From: an uncultured Lachnobacterium sp. | Lineage (GTDB): Bacteria > Bacillota > Clostridia > Lachnospirales > Lachnospiraceae | Direction: 5' to 3' | DNA length: 10,184 bases | Assembly (NCBI GenBank): GCA_900550545.1 | Contig: URSS01000061.1 | Location: forward strand, 1 to 10,184 | Program-made: the position numbers and the translations under genes | The notes under the pieces: generated by a model | Seen by the model: the letters and a program-made list of their open reading frames with translations, nothing else | The model's database searches: none | Told to the model about the DNA's origin: nothing | Part shown: piece after piece, positions 1 through 6,026 of the stretch | How the letters are laid out: each line of letters starts with the position of its first letter | Numbering within the stretch: position 1 is the first letter of the stretch

Positions 1-5
1 CTCAA

Positions 6-43
6 GGTTTATGGTAAAATAGAGTTGCGAAAAACTATAAACC
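6..43. repeat. Inverted repeat at the left end of the insertion-sequence remnant
   Basis: GGTTTAT (6-12) is the reverse complement of ATAAACC (37-43), giving a 7-bp stem with a long AT-rich loop just upstream of the transposase start. It may be part of the end of the insertion sequence, or a hairpin that limits transposase translation. The true end of the element is not visible because the window begins here. Confidence 0.3.
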
Positions 44-69
44 AATCCACCAAAAAGAGATATATCTAT

Positions 70-792
70 ATGATAACACATAAGCAGCTCACTTTGGCAG
101 AAATTTTTGAAGATTGCCAAAATAAATTCGACAACGACAAATACCAGTTCCTTTCACTTCTTGATGAAGCCATTAACCTTGATGAAATTGTTCCTGTTTC
201 TTTTGTTACTCATTTTCACGCTTCAACCGGAAGACCTCGTAAGCACCAGTTTTATCCAATGCTTAAAGCTTTTCTGATTCAGCGTATATTCTCAATCCCG
301 ACTGATATGCTCCTAATCGTTTTCTTGAAATACTCTCAGGAATTACGTGATTTCTGTGGCTTTAATGCTGTTCCTGATGCCTCAAAATTTACCCGTTTCA
401 AACAGGATTTCCTGATGGACTTACAATCTATGTTCGATCACATGGTTGATATGACCGAACCGATATGCCAAAAACTTAATCCTCATCTGGCAGCTATGAC
501 CATCTTCGATACCTCTGACATTGAAGCCTGGGTGACTGAAAATAATCCAAAATACGCAAACCGTATTATCAAGCAGTTAAAGGCTTTCAAGAAATCCCAT
601 AACCTTGATGATTCCTATGATCCTTATAAGGCTGCTTATGGTTCCATGCCTACGCATGCTGCTTCCAATCAGGCAATCCAGCAGATGAACATTAATGGAC
701 ATTTCTGTTACGCCTATAAGACTTTTCTTGGTGATGCTGCTTTTGACACGATTGAAATCTCCAAATCTCTTTTGGGTGAAATTGGATTTTAA
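70..792 (+). pseudogene. Transposase remnant (DUF772/DDE type), internally deleted and truncated
   Basis: This is the N-terminal part of a DDE transposase of the IS5/IS1182-like kind. It has an InsH-type N-terminal domain (DUF772) around residues 45-120, with the typical GRPRKH...PMLKAFLIQ stretch, followed by a first catalytic Asp region FDTSDIEAW (residues 146-154). I chose the ATG at 70 because the N terminus from there fits the family; the in-frame TTG at 25 lies in the terminal inverted repeat. A purine-rich AAAGAGA at 54-60 is a weak ribosome site. The run GHFCYAYK (210-217) passes straight into TFLGDAAFD (218-226), the second-Asp motif, so only about 75 residues separate the two Asp motifs. 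In relatives as I recall them, roughly 60-80 more residues lie between, so an in-frame internal deletion is likely. The frame then stops after LLGEIGF and the catalytic C-terminal third, including the last acidic residue, is missing. It cannot be an active transposase. Confidence 0.8.
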
Positions 793-1078
793 AGAAATAA
801 TCAACGCACTCCGCCAGTATCCATGGCAGGTAGTAGTAGCCGGCCTGTCACTGATACCACTGTATATCATTGTTCTGAAGTTTTTGTCAAATAGGAAAGT
901 CGGGCTGAGCCGAAAAATTAAAATTGCAAAAGAACGCGGACATGTCACAAAGGGAATGATTGTTAAAAAAGATGCAAAAAGAATCACGGTCAACCGGTCA
1001 AATTCCGACTACAATTTTGATAAATTATTTAGTTCAACTCATCTCATAATAATGCGCATAAATACCACCCTGATTTAA
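782..1078 (+). pseudogene. Fragment of a small single-span membrane-protein gene fused to the transposase remnant
   Basis: Starting at the transposase stop, another plus frame reads DFKEIINALRQYPWQ, then a hydrophobic segment VVVAGLSLIPLYIIVLKFLS, then a basic stretch with SRKIKIAKERGHVTKGMIVKK. One N-terminal membrane helix followed by a charged KAKE.GHV-like motif is a layout I associate with small uncharacterised Lachnospiraceae proteins, but I cannot name the family. A TTG at 782 could be its start. The coherent part ends near DYNFD, about position 1023; the rest of the frame runs into the end of the opposing ABC transporter gene and looks like read-through. The gene appears truncated at its 3' end and probably damaged at its 5' end. 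It is most likely a relic without function. Confidence 0.5.
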
Positions 1079-2758
1079 AAGTTCCTCATGTGTTCCCCGC
1101 TCGGCGATTCCATTCTCTGCCACAACCAATATTTCATCCGCATTCCGGATCGTAGAAAGTCTGTGTGCAATGGTAATCGTCGTCCGATCTTTTGCCAACT
1201 CCTCAAGGCTCTTCTGAATATAGCGTTCGCTTTCGTTATCAAGCGCGCTGGTTGCCTCGTCCAATATCAGAACCGGCGGATTCTTCAGGAACACCCTTGC
1301 AATCGAAATACGCTGCTTCTGTCCACCGGATAAACGTGTACCACGCTCTCCCACGAAGGTATCATATCCCTCCGGAAGTTCCATAATGAAGTCATGAATG
1401 TTCGCTTTTTGTGCAGCATCAACGATTTCCTCCATCGTCGCATCCGGTCTGCCGTATGCAATATTGTCCTTTATGCTGCCACAGAACAGATACACATCCT
1501 GCTGTACAAGACCAATCTGACTTCTCAGACTTTCAAGCGTCAGCTTTCTGACATCAATTCCGTCAATCGTAACCCTGCCACCTGTCACATCATAAAAGCG
1601 TGGCAACAACGAACAGATCGTCGTCTTTCCGCTTCCCGACGGACCGACTAATGCAATCGATTTTCCTGCCGGTATCTCAAAAGAAACATGTTCCAAAACC
1701 GGCGTATCATCATCGCTGTAATGGAAAGAAACATTCTCATAGCAGACATTGCCTTTTACATTAGACAAAGTCCTCGCATCTGCTGCATCCACAATTTCTG
1801 GCTCCGTCTCGACCACATCCAGGAATCGCCGAAAACCGGACAGGCCTTTCTGCATCATCTCCGTAAGCTCCACCAAAATCTGGATCGGGCTGATGAAAAT
1901 GCCGATATACAGTGCATACATCGCCAGATCACCGACCGCCATCTTTCCATGCGCGATCAGCCATCCGCCAAACACCAGTGTCGTAAGATACATCATTCCC
2001 TGGAAGAACAGATTTCCACTCATAAAGCTTCCCATGCAACGATAGTTCGCATCCTTGGAGACAAGAAATCCCTCATTGCTTTTTTCAAATTTTTCCTGTT
2101 CAATTCGTTCGTTTGCAAACGACTGCACCACACGAATACCGGACAATGTATCCTGCAGACTGGAATTGATATCTCCGATTTTTCTGCGGTTGTCCATGAA
2201 CGTCTCCTGCATTTTGCGGTTCTGCCCATAGGAAAAAATCAGCATAACAACTACGAGCACCAGCATCGGAATCGCCAGTCTCCAGTTGATCACAAACAAA
2301 AACAGGAACGATCCCACAATCTTGATCAGAGAAATAAAAAGATTCTCCGGACCATGATGTGCCAACTCGGAAATATCGAACAGATCCGATACCAGCTTAC
2401 TCATCATCTGTCCGGAATTGTGCTGATCATAATAAGAAAACGAAAGCTTTTCATAATGGTCGAACAGTTCCTTGCGCATATCGCGTTCCATGCGTGCACC
2501 CATCATATGTCCTGCATATGTCACGTAATACTTGCAAAGTGTCTGTAGAACATATGCCGCAAAAAGTAACGCTGCAATCGGTCCTAATGCAGACAGAATC
2601 CGCTTCGGCTCTCCTACGAACAGCGTCTTCGTCAGCGAACGCAAAATCTGCGGATACGCCAGATCCACAAGACTGATAACCGTCGCACACAATAAGTCTA
2701 TAAAAAAGACTGCTTTGTATGGTCCATAATATTTGATAAATTTCTTTAATGTATGCAT
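1034..2758 (-). CDS. ABC transporter, fused permease and ATP-binding half-transporter (MsbA/LmrA-like)
   Basis: This is a full-length type I exporter half-molecule of 574 residues: six membrane helices (roughly 15-35, 57-78, 139-156, 160-178, 247-268 and 273-295) followed by a nucleotide-binding domain from about residue 335. The ATPase motifs are all intact: Walker A GPSGSGKT (372-379), Q-loop LVQQD near 419, signature LSGGQ (476-480), Walker B VLILDE (496-501) with catalytic Glu501, D-loop SALD, and the switch His532 in IAHRLST. Because no site is degenerate and no second half-transporter is adjacent, it probably works as a homodimer that exports a lipid, drug or peptide; the substrate cannot be read. 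AAAGGAG (2765-2771) lies 6 nt before the ATG. It follows the 101-aa gene by 27 nt, so the two are probably co-transcribed. The protein ends abruptly at YYEMS, next to the rearranged region, so the last few residues may not be original. Confidence 0.95.
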   Translation of the reverse strand: MHTLKKFIKYYGPYKAVFFIDLLCATVISLVDLAYPQILRSLTKTLFVGEPKRILSALGPIAALLFAAYVLQTLCKYYVTYAGHMMGARMERDMRKELFDHYEKLSFSYYDQHNSGQMMSKLVSDLFDISELAHHGPENLFISLIKIVGSFLFLFVINWRLAIPMLVLVVVMLIFSYGQNRKMQETFMDNRRKIGDINSSLQDTLSGIRVVQSFANERIEQEKFEKSNEGFLVSKDANYRCMGSFMSGNLFFQGMMYLTTLVFGGWLIAHGKMAVGDLAMYALYIGIFISPIQILVELTEMMQKGLSGFRRFLDVVETEPEIVDAADARTLSNVKGNVCYENVSFHYSDDDTPVLEHVSFEIPAGKSIALVGPSGSGKTTICSLLPRFYDVTGGRVTIDGIDVRKLTLESLRSQIGLVQQDVYLFCGSIKDNIAYGRPDATMEEIVDAAQKANIHDFIMELPEGYDTFVGERGTRLSGGQKQRISIARVFLKNPPVLILDEATSALDNESERYIQKSLEELAKDRTTITIAHRLSTIRNADEILVVAENGIAERGTHEELLNQGGIYAHYYEMS

Positions 2759-2785
2759 TTTATACTCCTTTACTGATTTGTTTAT

Positions 2786-3091
2786 CTACTCCTCTTCGTC
2801 GTTTTGCGGCGAATCCTCAAATCCCTGCATCATTAACTGGTTCCACTTTGCATTCGTATTCTCAAGCTCATGCTTTTGCATGATCCGGTTCCGGTCGCTT
2901 AAAATCGCAAGCATCTCATCGGCGATCTCCTCCATCGGAAGCTTCCGGTAATGGGAAAGATAGCCGAGCATGCGCTGCGCGGTCCAGTCCGTGTTCAGGT
3001 TCAGGGAAACCTGCTCGCAAAATTCCCTGGGGTAACCACGGTCGAGCAATTTGTTGTATAATTCTATGCTTTTGGGTGTTCTCGGTTTCAT
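2786..3091 (-). CDS. Conserved hypothetical protein, 101 aa
   Basis: This is a small, soluble, charged protein with no signal peptide or membrane segment. It begins MKPRTPKSIELYNKLLDRGYPREFCEQV, then predicted helices with the run TAQRMLGYLSHYRKLPMEEIADEMLAIL (about 37-64), and ends in an acidic tail DSPQNDEEE. I recognise the general pattern (RTPKS.ELY..L..RGYP.EFC and ARMLGYL) from small Lachnospiraceae proteins of unknown function, but I cannot give it a role. AGGAG (3097-3101) sits 5 nt upstream of the ATG and fixes the start. It is the first gene of a likely two-gene unit with the ABC transporter, so a link to that transporter is possible but not shown. Base composition matches the ABC gene, not the AT-rich cassette just upstream. 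Confidence 0.8.
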   Translation of the reverse strand: MKPRTPKSIELYNKLLDRGYPREFCEQVSLNLNTDWTAQRMLGYLSHYRKLPMEEIADEMLAILSDRNRIMQKHELENTNAKWNQLMMQGFEDSPQNDEEE

Positions 3092-3109
3092 ATGTTCTCC
3101 TACTATGTT

Positions 3110-3136
3110 AAAAAGACCATGTATTTCTACACGATC
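3110..3136 (-). terminator. Rho-independent terminator with GAAA loop after the PIN gene
   Basis: On the minus strand the arm GATCGTGTA, a GAAA tetraloop, and the arm TACATGGTC form a 9-bp stem (with two G-U pairs) followed directly by TTTTT. It starts 9 nt after the PIN gene stop codon, so it ends the XRE-ImmA-PIN transcript before the 101-aa gene begins. Confidence 0.75.
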
Positions 3137-3145
3137 CTTAACAAA

Positions 3146-3802
3146 TCATAATAATTTACTTAAAACTAATAATTTTACTTTAATGTCCACATTATTCTCA
3201 CTAGCAAGTTTCTTGATCCATTTTGTATCCTCATCTCGATATGGGGACTTAAAGAATCTTAAAATGAACTTTTTAATCTGACTTCTAAATGTCCAATTAA
3301 GATTTGAAGCTTCATTAATCAAATTAAAATCCTGCACAGTCTGCTTTTCGTCTACATTACCAAGAATATATCTTAAAATCAGAACATCTGCAAAAGTAAA
3401 AGGCATAATCTCATCATCAAATTGTAATAATGACATATAGGGTCCACCTTGTTTTGTATCATCTGTCACAAGTGAGTATGCACCAAGTGTTTGTGCCAAA
3501 GAAATTGCATACACTTCGCCCAAATCTCCTGTTCCATACAAATTTTTGTTTTCATTAACATTAAATTCAAAAATCTTGTATACTTGCAGATCTCTCAATT
3601 TCTGGTTTGTATATAATTCTATTTTTCCAGCTAATATATCCATATCAACTTCATCAAGTACATCCTGACCATGATTCTCTAACTCAATGTTACGAATCTG
3701 TTCATAAATAAAAACCCCTTCATCAAAAAAACTAAACAAAATTTCCTGAAGACCCGCCTTATAGAAATGAATAATAACATTTGTATCCAAAGAGGCTCTC
3801 AA
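3146..3802 (-). CDS. PIN-domain nuclease, likely effector of the XRE-ImmA-PIN cassette
   Basis: This is a PIN-fold protein of 218 aa. The first acidic residue is Asp6 in SLDTNVIIHFYKAG; Glu40 or Glu42 lies in NIELEN; Asp93 and Glu96 lie in GTGDLGEVYAISLA; and Asp114-Asp115 close strand four in AYSLVTDDTK. That is the expected spacing of PIN metal-binding residues, and the family cleaves RNA with Mg or Mn. The C-terminal 80 residues are an extra basic and hydrophobic extension beyond a standard toxin of about 130-140 aa. The start is a TTG whose last two bases are shared with the TGA stop of the metallopeptidase gene (4-nt overlap TTGA). AGGAGG at 3812-3817, inside the upstream gene and 9 nt away, supports it. 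There is no better in-frame start, and the PIN fold begins almost at once. It is translationally coupled to the metallopeptidase. An antitoxin-like partner is not obvious except the repressor and protease themselves. Confidence 0.8.
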   Translation of the reverse strand: MRASLDTNVIIHFYKAGLQEILFSFFDEGVFIYEQIRNIELENHGQDVLDEVDMDILAGKIELYTNQKLRDLQVYKIFEFNVNENKNLYGTGDLGEVYAISLAQTLGAYSLVTDDTKQGGPYMSLLQFDDEIMPFTFADVLILRYILGNVDEKQTVQDFNLINEASNLNWTFRSQIKKFILRFFKSPYRDEDTKWIKKLASENNVDIKVKLLVLSKLL

Positions 3803-4626
3803 TCGTTTAAACCTCCTATCAATTCATCCAAATCCAAATCTGCTTCATCATTACTGACAGGTTCAACTAATTTATCACTGATATCCTCTATGCTAAGCTG
3901 ATAACATGCTAAGACCTTTTTTAATGTCTCTTTTGGGATAGCATTATGATTGTAGTTGTAAATCACATAATCAATGTACTCATATGGTATAGAGATCTCG
4001 TTACTAGGCATATTTAGTTTTGCATTGCCTCCTACACTTCGAAGCAAATTTCCAACTTTCTTCTCTGTTTTCTCATTGTCAAGACATAGTTTTTGATTCG
4101 AATCAATAAATCCAAGACTTTCCAATCTATTCAATGCCATATCAAAGCTGACATTAAATTCAGACATTATTCGTGCAATATCCAAAGCCGAAAAACCATC
4201 TTTTTCAAAATTTTCTATTTCTAAATCAACAAATCGCCCAACATCATCAAAAGGCATCAACAAACATGCTGCAAAATAATTTGCCTCTTGTTCCTTCTCA
4301 TCCGTACTTCTTCCTGTTATAGTCATATTGTCATCAATAAAGGAATTTTCCACTTCCAAATGAAGAATTGAGTGCCCAATTTCATGTGCAAGTGTAAATA
4401 TTTCTCTCGATAATCTACTGCAACTATTTGTAAAAATAATAATATCGTTATCTTTCTTTATGTTAAAACCGAGATCTGCTTTTTCCCCTAGTGGATATCT
4501 AAGAAGTTTATAACCTAACCTTTCACACTCTTTGAATAAATCAATGATTCCATATCGACTTATTTTACATTTTACTCTAAAAGAATCTGCCTTTATGCGT
4601 ATTTCTCTCTTTTTCCCCTCTTGCAT
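3799..4626 (-). CDS. ImmA/IrrE-family metallo-endopeptidase (COG2856)
   Basis: This is a zinc peptidase of the ImmA/IrrE family. The active-site helix reads TLAHEIGHSILHLE, with HEIGH at residues 81-85 (His81, catalytic Glu82, His85). The third metal ligand is most likely Glu114 in KEQEANYFAACLLMP, the typical second motif. Residues 145-173 (SALDIARIMSEFNVSFDMALNRLESLGFI) match the small helical region that follows the protease core in this family. An extra C-terminal part of about 90 residues ends in an acidic run (NDEADLDLDELIGGLND). Members cleave or inactivate XRE-type repressors: ImmA acts on ImmR in ICEBs1, and IrrE on DdrO in Deinococcus. Here the XRE gene is directly upstream, with an 11-nt gap, which makes it the likely substrate. 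TAGGAGGT (4633-4640) lies just before the ATG and contains the stop codon of the XRE gene. It is about as AT-rich as its two partners. Confidence 0.92.
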   Translation of the reverse strand: MQEGKKREIRIKADSFRVKCKISRYGIIDLFKECERLGYKLLRYPLGEKADLGFNIKKDNDIIIFTNSCSRLSREIFTLAHEIGHSILHLEVENSFIDDNMTITGRSTDEKEQEANYFAACLLMPFDDVGRFVDLEIENFEKDGFSALDIARIMSEFNVSFDMALNRLESLGFIDSNQKLCLDNEKTEKKVGNLLRSVGGNAKLNMPSNEISIPYEYIDYVIYNYNHNAIPKETLKKVLACYQLSIEDISDKLVEPVSNDEADLDLDELIGGLND

Positions 4627-4637
4627 TTAGGCACCTC

Positions 4638-4970
4638 CTAAACCATATCCTTATGTTGAAGCTTTTCATACATATGCTTGTTTGCATAAAACAAATCGAG
4701 CATATCAAATATCTTTTGGGAGGATCCATTTTCCATTCCTGCTCTATATGCAACTACTGGTGTCTCGTCAAGCACTCTTGTTATATCTCCTACTGTTACA
4801 CCAAGTACTTCTGCTATTTTCGAAAGGATATCCAATGTAATGCTATTAACTCCACTCTCGATTCGAGCATATTTTTGTCTACTAATCCCAATCTTCTCAG
4901 CGACCTGCTCCTGCGTAAAATTTTTCGCAATTCTTAATGCCTTAATCCGACTGCCTAACATTTCATTCAT
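4638..4970 (-). CDS. XRE-family helix-turn-helix repressor
   Basis: This is a 110-aa DNA-binding protein with an HTH_3 domain over about residues 8-62. The recognition unit is TQEQVAEKIGISRQKYARIE (19-38). The tail (VVAYRAGMENGSSQKIFDMLDLFY) probably serves dimerisation or recognition by the protease. I start it at 4970, not at the ATG at 4976: GGGAGG is only 1 nt from the outer ATG but 7 nt from this one. It is the first gene of the cassette and sits directly under a good promoter, so it most likely represses its own operon at the palindromes listed upstream. In the usual ImmR/ImmA scheme, loss of this repressor would raise protease and PIN expression. It contains no membrane or ligand-binding domain. 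Confidence 0.9.
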   Translation of the reverse strand: MNEMLGSRIKALRIAKNFTQEQVAEKIGISRQKYARIESGVNSITLDILSKIAEVLGVTVGDITRVLDETPVVAYRAGMENGSSQKIFDMLDLFYANKHMYEKLQHKDMV

Positions 4971-5062
4971 GTCCATCCCTCCCTTTCTTGAACATCAGCC
5001 CATGCAAAATTTGCTTTCAGTAAATAGACTGACTCTACATATCAAGTGCTCATAGAAAACTT

Positions 5063-5107
5063 GACACTGTCGCTGTATATTATATTATCACAATACAAAA
5101 CAATGTC
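5063..5107. promoter_or_regulatory. Candidate XRE operators flanking the promoter elements
   Basis: A 9-bp palindrome GACAGTGTC (minus strand, 5071-5063) lies just after the -10. A near copy GACATTGTT (5107-5099) overlaps the -35. The centres are 36 bp apart. The position around both promoter hexamers is what a self-repressing XRE protein would use. The assignment rests on sequence symmetry and position only. Confidence 0.4.
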
Positions 5108-5109
5108 AA
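5082..5109 (-). promoter_or_regulatory. Sigma-A-type promoter of the XRE-ImmA-PIN cassette
   Basis: On the minus strand there is a perfect -35 TTGACA (5109-5104), a 16-nt spacer, and -10 TAATAT (5087-5082). A TATAAT three bases further on would give a 19-nt spacer. The predicted leader before the XRE start is about 100 nt. Confidence 0.7.
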
Positions 5110-5195
5110 TAAAAATGTTATGTTTTTATAACTTTATATTTCGGCAATGTTGTATTTTTGAGCTTTTTTTTAAATTCATACATCTTTAATAAACA

Positions 5196-5477
5196 CTACA
5201 GTAATTCCACCAGAAACATCTCATACAGATCATCTTCCCCCTGCAACAGTGGAGAATTCTCCCCTCCACCATTCGTGGAACGCCGCATCGCCGCATAAGA
5301 ATCCTCCCCTGCAGATATAAGGTCCATTGCCGAAAATGTACATCCGTTTTCCTGCGCAATGCGACAGAATGCAGTAACCGGATTGGAAACTGTTCTCGTG
5401 TCAAGTAAAGCCTGTGCCAGTGCCGGATTTAAACGGGCCTGCGCTTTTAAATTTTCCAGTTCATCGTATATATTCAT
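5196..5477 (-). CDS. Small conserved acidic protein of unknown function, 93 aa, last gene of the ATPase operon
   Basis: This is a soluble protein with no signal peptide or membrane helix. The first half is helical (MNIYDELENLKAQARLNPAL, then LLDTRTVSNPVTAFCRIAQENGCTFSAMDLISAGEDSYAAM) and vaguely recalls the Nif11-type helical domain: D..L...L......P...F..IA.E.G..F...DL. The second half carries a sharp motif, RRSTNGGGENSPLL (residues 65-78), then GEDDLYEMFLVELL. I have a memory of this STNGGGENSP motif in other Lachnospiraceae small proteins but cannot name a family. AAAGGAG (5484-5490) is 6 nt before the ATG. It starts 21 nt after the TOPRIM-like gene on the same strand, so it is probably co-transcribed. 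It could be a third component of that system, or a chromosomal neighbour picked up by the layout. Its composition is less AT-rich than the two genes before it, which favours the second option. Confidence 0.75.
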   Translation of the reverse strand: MNIYDELENLKAQARLNPALAQALLDTRTVSNPVTAFCRIAQENGCTFSAMDLISAGEDSYAAMRRSTNGGGENSPLLQGEDDLYEMFLVELL

Positions 5478-5498
5478 AGGAGTCTCCTTTCTGCAATC

Positions 5499-6026
5499 CT
5501 ACTTCCGTGTAAATTCTTCAAATTGATCCATAATATTCATAAAATTGCTTGCACTCACGCAATAATTCTTTTTTAATAACTTGTCAGCATTCACATTGAT
5601 GATAAGCTTCTTTGCCTTAAATGTCGCCGCTTCTGTATGTTTTTGGCTTTTCTCTACCTGTTTTCCTATATATACCTGCTCAATATCTCTGCAAAACCAA
5701 ACAAATTCATATCCATTTTCTTCACAATATTGTTTTGCATTTTTCAGGAAATTCTCATCCTCTGCATTCGTGTCAAAATTGTCACAGTCAAAACAATATA
5801 TTACCTTGGATTGGTTCTTCTTAGAAGCCGCCTTATATTGTGAAATCAAGCTTTGAATATCTTTTTCCTTTTTCTTATAATTCCCCCGTCCATCCATATA
5901 TACAGTGCTTAATTTTACGTGTGTTTGATCAAATGTATAAAAATGCTCAATCGAATCTTTAATATACATCCAGTCAGACTGACATTTCTTATTTGTCTCA
6001 ACAACAAAAATAAACTGGCTCCCCAC
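5499..6026 (-). CDS. TOPRIM/RloB-like protein, nuclease partner of the ATPase
   Basis: This 175-aa protein opens with a hydrophobic strand ending in Glu (FIFVVETNKK, Glu10). A second strand then ends in Asp residues (KVIYCFDCDNFD, Asp80, Asp82, Asp85), followed by a helix and a further strand FVWFCRDIEQVYIG (108-121). An N-terminal Glu followed by a DxD about 70 residues later, then a strand-helix with an acidic pair, is the pattern of TOPRIM-like folds. It particularly resembles the RloB proteins that pair with RloA-type ATPases. The start is a GTG at 6026, overlapping the ATPase TAG stop by one base (TAGTG), with AGGAGG (6034-6039) 7 nt before it. Tight coupling suggests fixed stoichiometry with the ATPase. 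The predicted role is a metal-dependent nuclease activated by the ATPase. The family assignment is by pattern; an unrelated Rossmann-like domain is possible. Confidence 0.65.
   Translation of the reverse strand: MGSQFIFVVETNKKCQSDWMYIKDSIEHFYTFDQTHVKLSTVYMDGRGNYKKKEKDIQSLISQYKAASKKNQSKVIYCFDCDNFDTNAEDENFLKNAKQYCEENGYEFVWFCRDIEQVYIGKQVEKSQKHTEAATFKAKKLIINVNADKLLKKNYCVSASNFMNIMDQFEEFTRK

Larger units (their letters stand above)
4977..5195. promoter_or_regulatory. Intergenic region between the two cassettes (no gene)
   Basis: About 220 nt of very AT-rich DNA without a coding frame. It holds the cassette promoter, several palindromes that could be operators, and the run-out of the upstream 93-aa gene. 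No strong GC-rich terminator for that gene is visible, only the oligo-A tract near 5163-5173 read on the minus strand. Further symmetric sites are GCAAAATTTGC (5004-5014), a GTTAT/ATAAC hairpin (5117-5132), and TCAAGT/ACTTGA (5042-5064). Confidence 0.6.

Noticed and set aside
1688..2548. Long plus-strand open frame of 286 codons opposite the ABC transporter
   Set aside because: It lies entirely antisense to a clear ABC transporter gene, has no recognisable domain or ribosome site, and has a His/Ile-rich composition typical of the reverse strand of coding DNA.
5186..5404. Overlapping minus-strand frame of 72 codons in the 93-aa gene
   Set aside because: It is a shifted reading of the same DNA with Arg/Cys-rich sequence and no ribosome site. 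The 93-aa frame has both a good ribosome site and a coherent sequence.
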